A stretch of 12,842 nucleotides of DNA, taken from the NCBI GenBank assembly GCA_002352665.1, contig DEIV01000130.1, positions 1 through 12,842 on the forward strand. The letters run 5' to 3'. The stretch is from Flavobacteriaceae bacterium UBA2765. Lineage in GTDB: Bacteria; Bacteroidota; Bacteroidia; Flavobacteriales; Flavobacteriaceae. This document shows positions 6,682 through 12,842 of the stretch, in pieces. A program made the position numbers and the translations under genes. The notes under the pieces were generated by a model. The model ran no database searches, had not been told where the DNA came from, and was given only the letters and a program-made list of their open reading frames with translations. Each line of letters opens with the position of its first letter. Positions within the stretch are counted from its first letter, which is position 1.

Positions 6682-8811
6682 TTAACTAATATTGGCCCAA
6701 ATGGCTTTGTTTTTACTCATTTGTTGATAGGCTTTCTTGATAGATTTATGTTCTTCAAATATTAAATTTGGATCATTTTTTAAAACTTGTTGGGCAATAT
6801 TTCTGGCCTGTTTTAAAATCTGTGCATCTTTTATTATATCTGCTATTTTTAAATTCAAAACACCACTTTGTTGTGTACCCATTAAATCTCCGGGGCCTCT
6901 CAATTTCAAATCAACTTCTGCTATTTCAAATCCGTCATTTGTAGAAACCATTGTTTCCATCCTTGTTTTGGCATCTGTAGTTAATTTAAAATCGGTCATT
7001 AAAATACAATAACTTTGTTCTGCACCACGACCAACTCTTCCTCTCAACTGGTGTAACTGCGAGAGTCCAAATCTTTCTGCACTTTCAATGACCATAACAC
7101 TGGCATTAGGAATGTCTACCCCTACTTCAATAACCGTTGTTGCCACCATAATTTGGGTTTCGCCTTTCAAAAATCGATTCATTTCAAAATCTTTATCCTC
7201 ATTTTTCATTTTTCCATGAACAATACTTATTTGATAGGTAGGTTTTGAAAACTCTCTCGCAATACTTTCATAACCATCCATTAAATCTTTAAAATCAAGT
7301 TTTTGCGACTCTTTGATTAGTGGATACACAACATATATTTGCCTGCCTTTGGCAATTTCTTCCTTCATAAACTTAAAAACACTTAATCTGTTGCTATCAA
7401 ACCTATGTGCTGTTTTTATTTCTTTTCTACCTGGTGGTAATTCATCAATTACAGAAATATCTAAATCGCCATATACACTCATTGCCAATGTTCTGGGAAT
7501 AGGAGTTGCTGTCATCACTAAAATATGTGGTGGAATTGCCCCACTTATCGCTTCGTTTGCACTTCCTTTCATCCAAAGTTTTGCACGTTGAGCCACACCA
7601 AATCTGTGTTGCTCATCAATAATAGCCAAGCCTAAATTTTTAAATTGTACTTTGTCTTCTAATAAGGCATGAGTGCCAATTAAGATATTTAATGAACCAT
7701 CTTCTAAAGCTTTGTGAATAATATTTCTTTCTTTAGTTTTAGTCGCTCCTGTCAACAACATTACATTTATATCTAATCCTTTTAATAATTCAGAAATTGC
7801 ATTAAAATGTTGGTTAGCTAGTATACCGGTAGGAGCTATAAATGCTGTTTGATAGTTGTTGTCTATGGCAATTAATTGAGTGAACAATGCCACAATAGTT
7901 TTTCCTGAACCCACATCTCCTTGTAATAATCTATTCATTTGAGCTCCTGTAATCATATCTTTACGGATTTCTTTGATCACTCTTTTCTGAGCCTTGGTTA
8001 GCTCAAATGGCAAATAATTTTTATAAAAATTGTTAAAATTATTACCAACAATGTCAAAAATGAAACCTTTTATTTTAGTTTTATGGATCAAATTTTTTCT
8101 AATGAGCTGTAATTGGATAAAAAATAACTCTTCAAACTTAAGTCTTTCTTGTGCTTTTGTTAAAAGATGTTGATTTTTAGGAAAATGAACATTAAATAGA
8201 GCTTCATTTTTTGAAATGAATTGAAAATCATTTATAATATTTTCAGACAACGTTTCTTGAAAGCGATTATTGACTTCAACAAATAAATTTTGCATCATTT
8301 TAGCCATCACTCTATTGGTTACACCACGTTTAGAAAGCATTTCAGTAGATGGGTAAATAGGTTGCATAGCAGTTTGCAAGCTTTTTTTATATGCTGTTAC
8401 CAATTCTAATTCAGGATGTGGCATATTATACAATCCATTAAACCAATTTACTTTACCAAAAGCAACATAAGGCGTATTTATTTTAAGCGATTCTTTAATC
8501 CATTTTATTCCTCTAAACCAAACCATTTCTATACTACCCGTTTCATCAACAAAAGTAGCCACTAGCCTACTTCCTCTTTTCTGTTGTATCGTTTTTAATT
8601 GGGTTATTTTTCCAACCAATTGTAATTCAGTAGCGTTATGTTGTAATTGATTGATCTTAAAAAATTGCGTTCGATCAATATACCTGTTAGGGAAAAAATG
8701 CATTAGATCTGCCAATGTTCTTAAACCTAATTCTTTACGTAACAAATCGGCACGAGCAACACCAACACCTTTTAAAGATTCAATAGAAGTATGTAAATTT
8801 ATTGTTGACAA
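6682..8811 (-). CDS. recG: ATP-dependent DNA helicase RecG (TTG start)
   Basis: Superfamily 2 helicase that remodels stalled replication forks and branch-migrates Holliday junctions in recombinational repair. The 709-aa length fits the family. The N-terminal wedge/OB region covers about 1-150 (SIESLKGVGVARADLL, FPNRYIDRTQF at 40-50, VATFVDETG at 84-92). The helicase core has Walker A GDVGSGKT (298-305), motif Ia FIAPTGILANQH (324-335), motif II DEQHRFG (399-405), motif III TATPIPRT (434-441), ATTVIEVGVDIPNA (557-570) and motif VI QLRGRVGRG (588-596). The C-terminal LKLRGPGDLMGTQQSG (635-650) is typical of RecG. In motif Ia a Gly (codon GGT) stands where RecG proteins usually have Glu (APTE). 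The start is TTG at 8811-8809; no in-frame ATG lies nearby upstream and the protein aligns from here with the usual flavobacterial N-terminus. It is divergent from the membrane methyltransferase. Confidence 0.97.
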   Translation of the reverse strand: MSTINLHTSIESLKGVGVARADLLRKELGLRTLADLMHFFPNRYIDRTQFFKINQLQHNATELQLVGKITQLKTIQQKRGSRLVATFVDETGSIEMVWFRGIKWIKESLKINTPYVAFGKVNWFNGLYNMPHPELELVTAYKKSLQTAMQPIYPSTEMLSKRGVTNRVMAKMMQNLFVEVNNRFQETLSENIINDFQFISKNEALFNVHFPKNQHLLTKAQERLKFEELFFIQLQLIRKNLIHKTKIKGFIFDIVGNNFNNFYKNYLPFELTKAQKRVIKEIRKDMITGAQMNRLLQGDVGSGKTIVALFTQLIAIDNNYQTAFIAPTGILANQHFNAISELLKGLDINVMLLTGATKTKERNIIHKALEDGSLNILIGTHALLEDKVQFKNLGLAIIDEQHRFGVAQRAKLWMKGSANEAISGAIPPHILVMTATPIPRTLAMSVYGDLDISVIDELPPGRKEIKTAHRFDSNRLSVFKFMKEEIAKGRQIYVVYPLIKESQKLDFKDLMDGYESIAREFSKPTYQISIVHGKMKNEDKDFEMNRFLKGETQIMVATTVIEVGVDIPNASVMVIESAERFGLSQLHQLRGRVGRGAEQSYCILMTDFKLTTDAKTRMETMVSTNDGFEIAEVDLKLRGPGDLMGTQQSGVLNLKIADIIKDAQILKQARNIAQQVLKNDPNLIFEEHKSIKKAYQQMSKNKAIWANIS

Positions 8812-8870
8812 GTATACTATTTTTAGACGAAGATAAGAATTTGAAAAACTAATCTAGCAGTGAATTTTTA

Positions 8871-8878
8871 TATATTTG
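8871..8878 (+). promoter_or_regulatory. Candidate -7 element for the membrane methyltransferase operon
   Basis: TATATTTG matches the Bacteroidota -7 consensus TAnnTTTG exactly and lies 19 bp before the ATG at 8898, implying a leader of roughly 12 nt. No well-spaced TTG -33 element is present; the nearest TTTG (8840-8843) is 27 bp upstream. Confidence 0.4.
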
Positions 8879-8897
8879 GATTATTATTATATCCCCT

Positions 8898-9347
8898 ATG
8901 AAACTCAAAATACCACCAGTACTTCAATTTATTATTTTTTCAATACTAATGTGGATAGTTACCAAGGTAACTACAATTCATTTTACTTTTGAAAGACAAA
9001 AATTTATAAGCTTTTTTTTATTTCTTATTGGTATCTTCATCAATTTAACAGCCTTATATCCATTTTCAAAAGCTAAAACAACAGTAAATCCATTAGACCC
9101 TTCAGTCACGTCAAAATTGGTAGTCGTTGGCATTTATAAATACAGCAGAAATCCTATGTATTTAGGTATGTTAATAGGACTTATGGGTGGGTGTATTTTA
9201 CTTGGAAATTACATTAATATTACAATATTGGTGTTATTTATATGGTATATTTCCACTTTTCAAATTAAACCTGAAGAAAAAATTCTAACAACTCTTTTTG
9301 GAGAGGAATATACTCTCTATTGCAAAAAAGTTAGAAGATGGATATGA
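8898..9347 (+). CDS. Isoprenylcysteine carboxyl methyltransferase-family membrane protein
   Basis: A 149-aa integral membrane protein of the ICMT/PEMT methyltransferase superfamily, which transfers methyl groups from S-adenosylmethionine to lipid or membrane-associated acceptors. Three to four hydrophobic segments are seen (about 8-23, 36-53, 89-104, 106-121). The family cofactor-binding signature is present: VVGIYKYSRNPMYLGML (76-92, with the RNPMY core), PEEKIL (125-130) and FGEEYTLYCKKVRRW (134-148). Bacteria lack prenylated CAAX proteins, so the true acceptor is unknown. The next gene starts inside its last codons, so the two are almost certainly cotranscribed and translationally coupled. 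ATG at 8898 is supported by the nearby promoter match. Family confidence is high; substrate is unassigned. Confidence 0.85.
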   Translation: MKLKIPPVLQFIIFSILMWIVTKVTTIHFTFERQKFISFFLFLIGIFINLTALYPFSKAKTTVNPLDPSVTSKLVVVGIYKYSRNPMYLGMLIGLMGGCILLGNYINITILVLFIWYISTFQIKPEEKILTTLFGEEYTLYCKKVRRWI

Positions 9348-10108
9348 CCAAAATTGAACTCAAAGAATTTTTAGATGCCAAGGTTGTACAATACAACAAT
9401 CCTAAATTTATTGAATCAGATCCTATCCAGATTCCACATCAATATACCATAAAAGAAGATATAGAAATTGCGGGATTCTTAACAGCAACAATAGCTTGGG
9501 GGAATAGAAAAATAATCATCAGAAATGCCAAACAAATGATGGAGTTATTAGATAATGCTCCATATGACTTTGTACTCAATCATAAACCTCAACATCTAAA
9601 ATCCTTAGAAAATTTTGTCCATCGTACATTTAATGGCATTGATTTTACATTTTTTATAAAGGCATTACATCACATTTATAAAAATCACAATGGATTAGAA
9701 GCTATTTTTTCAATTCATACCGATCAAAAATCTACACAAAGAGCTATCCACCAACTAAAAAAAGTATTTTTTGAAATTGAGCATCCATCTAGAACCCAAA
9801 AACATATTTCTGATCCTTTAAAAGGCTCAGCGGGAAAACGCATCAATATGTTTTTACGTTGGATGGTTAGAAAAGATAATGCTGGTGTTGATTTTGGTAT
9901 TTGGAATACCATACCTACTGCTGTATTATCTTGTCCTTTAGATGTACATTCAGGTAATATAGCTAGAAAATTAGGATTGCTAAATAGAAAGCAAAATGAT
10001 GCCAAAGCCCTTGCGGAATTAGACATTAGTTTACGAAAATTAGACCCCATTGATCCAGTAAAATATGATTTTGCATTATTTGGATTGGGAGTCTTTGAGA
10101 AATTTTAG
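9338..10108 (+). CDS. TIGR02757/DUF2400 family protein, HhH-GPD glycosylase-like
   Basis: A 256-aa protein of the TIGR02757 (DUF2400) family, officially of unknown function. Recognised from SDPIQIPHQYTIKEDIEIAGF (27-47), TATIAWGNRK (49-58) and KRINMFLRWMVR (167-178). Two stretches resemble helix-hairpin-helix DNA glycosylases: GSAGKRINMFLRWM (163-176), placed like the HhH and following helix, and CPLDVHSGNIARKLGL (199-214), which echoes the PVDTHV..R...RLGL segment carrying the catalytic Asp of endonuclease III; D202 would be that residue. The protein ends DPIDPVKYDFALFGLGVFEKF. DNA-base repair is therefore an inference only. Two starts are possible: ATG 9338 (10-bp overlap with the upstream gene) or ATG 9344 (ATGA-type 4-bp overlap). 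The second is the commoner coupling form and would remove just two residues. Confidence 0.9.
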   Translation: MDMTKIELKEFLDAKVVQYNNPKFIESDPIQIPHQYTIKEDIEIAGFLTATIAWGNRKIIIRNAKQMMELLDNAPYDFVLNHKPQHLKSLENFVHRTFNGIDFTFFIKALHHIYKNHNGLEAIFSIHTDQKSTQRAIHQLKKVFFEIEHPSRTQKHISDPLKGSAGKRINMFLRWMVRKDNAGVDFGIWNTIPTAVLSCPLDVHSGNIARKLGLLNRKQNDAKALAELDISLRKLDPIDPVKYDFALFGLGVFEKF

Positions 10109-10203
10109 TTTTTAAATAGAAAAAAAAGAACAGAAAAATAATCATTTTTATAAACTGCGTTCGATAAAATTATTACGACTAAAGGTGGAACAATAATATT
10201 AAG

Positions 10204-10211
10204 TACATTTG
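10204..10211 (+). promoter_or_regulatory. Candidate -7 element upstream of the rRNA methyltransferase
   Basis: TACATTTG matches TAnnTTTG exactly. Transcription beginning a few bases later would give a leader of about 70 nt before ATG 10288. No good TTG -33 is seen; the corresponding position is ggtgg. A weak bulged stem (GCATT/AATGGC, 10211-10226) lies right at the expected start site. The rest of the 179-bp spacer (10109-10287) shows nothing else. Confidence 0.4.
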
Positions 10212-10287
10212 CATTCCCAAAATGGCATTTAGTTATTAGATTATTATAAGAATATTAACTCTATTGTCTATTAATTTTGAACAAAAA

Positions 10288-11493
10288 ATGCGTTTACACA
10301 GAAATTTAGTATTGGCAGTTATAGATTCATTAAATTATATTTATAATGATGGTTTATATGCGGATAAAGTAGTTGAAAAAACCCTGAAAAGAGATACGCG
10401 ATGGGGTTCTCGAGATAGAGGTTTTATTGCAGAAACGGTATATGACTGTGTACGATGGAAGCGCTTATACAATGAAATAGCCGGTACTAAGAATCATTTT
10501 ACTCAGGAAAATTTATGGAAAATATTTACCGTATGGGCTACCCTTAAGGGGATTAGCTTACCTGACTGGAAACAATTTGAAGGCACACCTGTACGTCGAA
10601 TTAAAGGAAAATTTGATGAATTACAAAGTCAACGCGCTATAAGAGAATCTATTCCTGATTGGTTAGATAAATTAGGAGAAAAAGAATTGGGCAAACAGTG
10701 GGACAAAGAAATACAAGCCCTAAATCAACAAGCTGCAGTTGTAATAAGAGCCAATACGCTGAAAACTACTAAAGAAAAACTACAAAAAATGTTGTTGGAA
10801 GATTTGATTGAAACGGAAACCATCAAAGGATATACCGACGCTTTGCAATTAACAGAACGGAAAAACGTATTTAGAACGGATGCTTTTAAACATGGAAATT
10901 TTGAAGTACAAGATGCATCCTCTCAGTTAGTAGCTGAGTTTTTAGAAGTTAAACCCGGTATGCGAGTTATAGATGCTTGTGCTGGTGCTGGTGGTAAAAC
11001 CTTACATCTAGCAGCATTAATGGAAAATAAGGGCTTGATAATTGCATTAGATATATATGCCAATAAATTAAAAGAATTAAAACGTAGAGCTAAAAGAGAC
11101 GGTGCTCACAATATTGAAGTAAGGCATATCGATTCGACTAAAGTGATAAAAAAACTTTATAATAAAGCAGACAGAGTTTTGATTGACGCCCCTTGTAGCG
11201 GATTGGGTGTATTGAAAAGGAACCCTGATGCAAAATGGAAATTACAACCTGAATTTATTGAGAATATTAAAAAAACACAAGCAGAAATATTGGAAACTTA
11301 TGCCAAATTGGTAAAAGTAGGTGGTAAAATGGTTTACGCAACTTGTTCTATTTTACCTTCTGAAAATGAAAAACAGGTAGAAAATTTTTTAAACTCGCAC
11401 AAAGATTTTAAATTTATTGCCGAAAAGAAAGTTTCGCCAGTAGCATCCGGTTATGACGGATTTTATATGGCATTATTAGAAAAAATAAATTAA
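10288..11493 (+). CDS. RsmB/NOP-family SAM-dependent rRNA (cytosine-5) methyltransferase
   Basis: A 401-aa m5C RNA methyltransferase related to RsmB, which methylates a cytosine of 16S rRNA (C967 in E. coli). The N-terminal part (about 1-130) is a divergent helical region rather than a clear NusB domain. The catalytic domain has EVQDASSQLVAEFL (206-219), SAM-binding motif I DACAGAGGKT (229-238), acidic D255 in ALDIYANKL, motif IV DAPCSGLG (300-307, C303) and motif VI ATCS (351-354, C353, the expected catalytic cysteine). C303 and C353 form the usual pair of this family. A TTG at 10264 would add eight residues (SINFEQK), but ATG 10288 gives MRLHRNL, the family-like N-terminus, so I chose it. 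The gene is followed after 4 bp by an exported hypothetical protein, likely in one transcript. Which rRNA base is modified is not proven. Confidence 0.92.
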   Translation: MRLHRNLVLAVIDSLNYIYNDGLYADKVVEKTLKRDTRWGSRDRGFIAETVYDCVRWKRLYNEIAGTKNHFTQENLWKIFTVWATLKGISLPDWKQFEGTPVRRIKGKFDELQSQRAIRESIPDWLDKLGEKELGKQWDKEIQALNQQAAVVIRANTLKTTKEKLQKMLLEDLIETETIKGYTDALQLTERKNVFRTDAFKHGNFEVQDASSQLVAEFLEVKPGMRVIDACAGAGGKTLHLAALMENKGLIIALDIYANKLKELKRRAKRDGAHNIEVRHIDSTKVIKKLYNKADRVLIDAPCSGLGVLKRNPDAKWKLQPEFIENIKKTQAEILETYAKLVKVGGKMVYATCSILPSENEKQVENFLNSHKDFKFIAEKKVSPVASGYDGFYMALLEKIN

Positions 11494-11497
11494 TATC

Positions 11498-12106
11498 ATG
11501 AACAAATCCCTTATTATAGTATTAATAGTTGTTGTAAGCTTAGTTAATTCAACGTTATTCGCACAGAATGATAGTATTACCAAAGCAGACATTCCTATAG
11601 AAGATTATAAATTTTCTATAGGTAAATCTATTTTCAATAAAAAATTATGGTCTCAGCCCTATCGATATGAAAATAAAGCTTTAAAAACTTTAAGCGTTCA
11701 AATTAATATTGCACGTCAACATCGTAAGGCAGAGGAATTAGATTTTAATTTATTTGCATTAACTGATGATACTAAAAATTGGAGAATTAGACCTGTAGCC
11801 ATTTATTACTACAAAGCTGATAGAAAAGTATATCTAAAATCTAAACCAGATAATCGAAATTATAATGATTTTGAAAAATATAAATTGGAGGGCTATGAAG
11901 ATTTTGAAGCTAAAACTTTTAAAACAAATATGTTAGGTATTAAAAAGAAGAAAAAAGTATCTCCTACAGTACAGTCATTAAATAAAATGAAATTGAGTAA
12001 TTCTAAAATTACCTATTATCTTGACTTTCCTGTTAGACCTACATTTGATTATGGGAAAATATATTTTAAAGATAAACCAATAGGTTTTACAGGAGTTAAG
12101 AAATAA
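11498..12106 (+). CDS. Hypothetical exported protein
   Basis: A 202-aa protein I do not recognise. It has a clean signal peptide (MNKSLIIVLIVVVSLVNSTLFA, cleavage before Q23), so it is probably periplasmic or surface-exposed. The mature part is basic, rich in Lys, Tyr and Phe, without Cys and without further membrane segments. Alternating hydrophobic stretches such as LKTLSVQINIAR, RPVAIYYYKADRKVYL and KITYYLDFPVRPTF suggest a mainly beta protein. A lysine-rich patch (IKKKKKVSP, about 148-156) separates the core from the C-terminal strand region. Its start lies 4 bp after the methyltransferase stop, so it is in the same transcript, though a functional link is not evident. It converges on yqgE with only 13 bp between stops. 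Codon use looks like the neighbours, with no sign of transfer. Confidence 0.8.
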   Translation: MNKSLIIVLIVVVSLVNSTLFAQNDSITKADIPIEDYKFSIGKSIFNKKLWSQPYRYENKALKTLSVQINIARQHRKAEELDFNLFALTDDTKNWRIRPVAIYYYKADRKVYLKSKPDNRNYNDFEKYKLEGYEDFEAKTFKTNMLGIKKKKKVSPTVQSLNKMKLSNSKITYYLDFPVRPTFDYGKIYFKDKPIGFTGVKK

Positions 12107-12119
12107 AAATTTGGTTAAA

Positions 12120-12677
12120 TTAATTTAAACTAGGGTTTTCCGGAGCATTGGCCCAAATTCTATATTCACCACCTAATCTCATCAATTGATCTTTCCAAAA
12201 AGAGGTGTCGGAAATTTCAAAAATATTCTGGTATTGATTTTCAATCACCATCCATGAGGTTGTTTCTAATTCATCTTGCAATTGATCTTTACTCCATCCT
12301 GAATAACCAAGAAAAAATCGAATATCATCATTTTTAAGATTATTATTAAGCAGTAATTCTTGAACAACCTCAAAGTCTCCTCCCCAAAATATACCGTCTG
12401 CTATTTCTAAACTATCAGGAATCAATTGGGGTACTCTATGCACAAAATATAAGTTTTCATTAGAGACAGGACCACCTTTATAAATGGTAAGGTCTGAAGC
12501 AATTTCAGGTAATAAATCACTTAAGATATAATTAGAAGGTTTGTTCATTATAAAACCTATGGAACCTTCATCATTATGTTCAGATAAGAGTATAACGGTT
12601 CTGTTAAATGATCTATCATTTAAAATAGAGGGCTCTGCAATGAGCAATTTACCTTTTTTTATTTCAGTTGACTCCAT
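12120..12677 (-). CDS. yqgE: YqgE/AlgH family protein (UPF0301)
   Basis: A 185-aa protein of the YqgE/AlgH family (UPF0301), small cytoplasmic alpha/beta proteins with no established biochemical activity; AlgH in Pseudomonas has been linked to alginate regulation. Family features are KKGKLLIAEPSI (7-18), DRSFNRTVILLSEHNDEGSIGF (21-42), MNKP (44-47), YKGGPVSNENLYFVH (66-80), GIFWGGDFE (95-103) and RFFLGYSGWSKDQLQDELE (120-138). I take ATG 12677-12675 as the start. A TTG 18 bp upstream would extend the frame by six residues (MGNKIK), but family members begin a few residues before KGKLLIAEP. The HU terminator lies just upstream, so it probably has its own promoter; no good TAnnTTTG match is seen there. 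Confidence 0.92.
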   Translation of the reverse strand: MESTEIKKGKLLIAEPSILNDRSFNRTVILLSEHNDEGSIGFIMNKPSNYILSDLLPEIASDLTIYKGGPVSNENLYFVHRVPQLIPDSLEIADGIFWGGDFEVVQELLLNNNLKNDDIRFFLGYSGWSKDQLQDELETTSWMVIENQYQNIFEISDTSFWKDQLMRLGGEYRIWANAPENPSLN

Positions 12678-12721
12678 TTTGATTTTATTACCCAACTAAT
12701 ATAGTAATTATTATGACAAAA

Positions 12722-12751
12722 AAAAACTCTCAATATGAATTGAGAGTTTTT
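12722..12751 (-). terminator. Intrinsic terminator downstream of the HU-family gene
   Basis: AAAAACTCTCAA (12722-12733) pairs perfectly with TTGAGAGTTTTT (12740-12751) across a 6-nt loop. On the minus strand the 12-bp stem runs into nine T residues (12726-12718), a classical terminator about 25 bp after the HU stop codon. It separates HU from yqgE. Confidence 0.85.
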
Positions 12752-12775
12752 AATAATTTAAGATGTTTCTTAAAA

Positions 12776-12842
12776 TTAGTTTACTGAATTTTTTAATTCA
12801 GCACCTGGTTTAAATTTAACTACATTTTTTGCAGCAATTTTA
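12776..12842 (-). CDS. HU-family DNA-binding protein, C-terminal fragment (cut by window edge)
   Basis: Only the last 21 codons are inside the window. They read KIAAKNVVKFKPGAEL followed by KNSVN and a TAA stop (12778-12776). This matches the C-terminal arm and helix of HU/IHF proteins, where the segment after the beta arm reads roughly I.A...V.FK.G..L...V. HU is an abundant dimeric nucleoid protein that bends DNA. The start and main body lie beyond the right edge. An intrinsic terminator follows directly. The call rests on a short but characteristic stretch. Confidence 0.82.
   Translation of the reverse strand, partial: KIAAKNVVKFKPGAELKNSVN

Noticed and set aside
7313..7591. Plus-strand open frame of 92 codons opposite recG
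   Set aside because: It is the antisense shadow of well-conserved RecG helicase motifs and has no promoter or family resemblance.
9724..10050. Minus-strand open frame of 108 codons opposite the DUF2400 gene
   Set aside because: Antisense shadow of a conserved coding region; its translation has no recognisable features.
10264..10287. TTG-initiated N-terminal extension of the RsmB-like methyltransferase
   Set aside because: The ATG at 10288 gives MRLHRNL, which fits the family N-terminus; the eight extra residues have no support.
12115..12128. Palindrome TTAAATTAATTTAA at the convergent 3' ends
   Set aside because: Composed only of A and T in an A/T-rich spacer and overlapping the yqgE stop codon; likely chance.
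12678..12695. TTG-initiated extension of YqgE
   Set aside because: The ATG at 12677 already places the conserved KGKLLIAEP at the expected distance from the N-terminus.
1..12842. CRISPR arrays, insertion sequences, tRNA or rRNA genes, phage or defence modules
   Set aside because: No regularly spaced direct repeats, transposase motifs, terminal inverted repeats or cloverleaf/rRNA sequences were seen; the genes are housekeeping types.

Overview
The window looks like a chromosomal housekeeping segment from a member of Bacteroidota, most likely a flavobacterium (Flavobacteriaceae-like). The reasons are: low G+C with A/T-saturated spacers (about 20% G+C in 5161-5460 by direct count); no convincing Shine-Dalgarno sequences; several exact matches to the Bacteroidota -7 promoter element TAnnTTTG; and a gene set (long-form LptD, DUF2911 protein with TPRs, TIGR02757/DUF2400 protein, YqgE, secreted proteins cleaved at ...GQ or ...AQ) that reads like flavobacterial proteins. 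No mobile element, CRISPR array, defence island, tRNA or rRNA was found.

Layout. 1-741 (-): 5' part of a secreted N-acetylmuramoyl-L-alanine amidase, running off the left edge. Divergent from it, 857-3538 (+) encodes the outer-membrane LPS-assembly protein LptD from a TTG start, followed after 49 bp by ridA (3588-3968). A 318-bp spacer (3969-4286) has coding-like G+C and broken protein-like frames; it may be a relic or dispersed repeat. 4287-5147 (-): BadF-type N-acetylglucosamine kinase-like protein. 5148-5506: A/T-rich divergent spacer with an orphan perfect 12-bp hairpin. 5507-6619 (+): exported DUF2911-TPR protein. A strong bidirectional terminator (6633-6665) separates it from convergent recG (6682-8811, -), which also starts with TTG. 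8898-9347 (+): small membrane methyltransferase of the isoprenylcysteine carboxyl methyltransferase type, overlapping a TIGR02757/DUF2400 protein (9338-10108). 10288-11493 (+): RsmB/NOP-type rRNA m5C methyltransferase, followed 4 bp later by an unrecognised exported 202-aa protein (11498-12106). Convergent to it is yqgE/algH (12120-12677, -), preceded by the terminator and C-terminal codons of an HU-family DNA-binding protein (12776-12842, -, cut by the right edge).

Functional themes are envelope biogenesis (amidase, LptD, possibly amino-sugar recycling through the kinase), metabolite damage control (RidA), DNA repair and chromosome structure (RecG, HU, possibly the DUF2400 protein) and ribosome modification. 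I see no obvious new multi-gene system. The most interesting leads are the glycosylase-like motif pair in the DUF2400 protein, the orphan hairpin in the 5148-5506 divergent spacer, the relic-like spacer at 3969-4286, and the palindrome in the amidase/lptD divergent promoter region.
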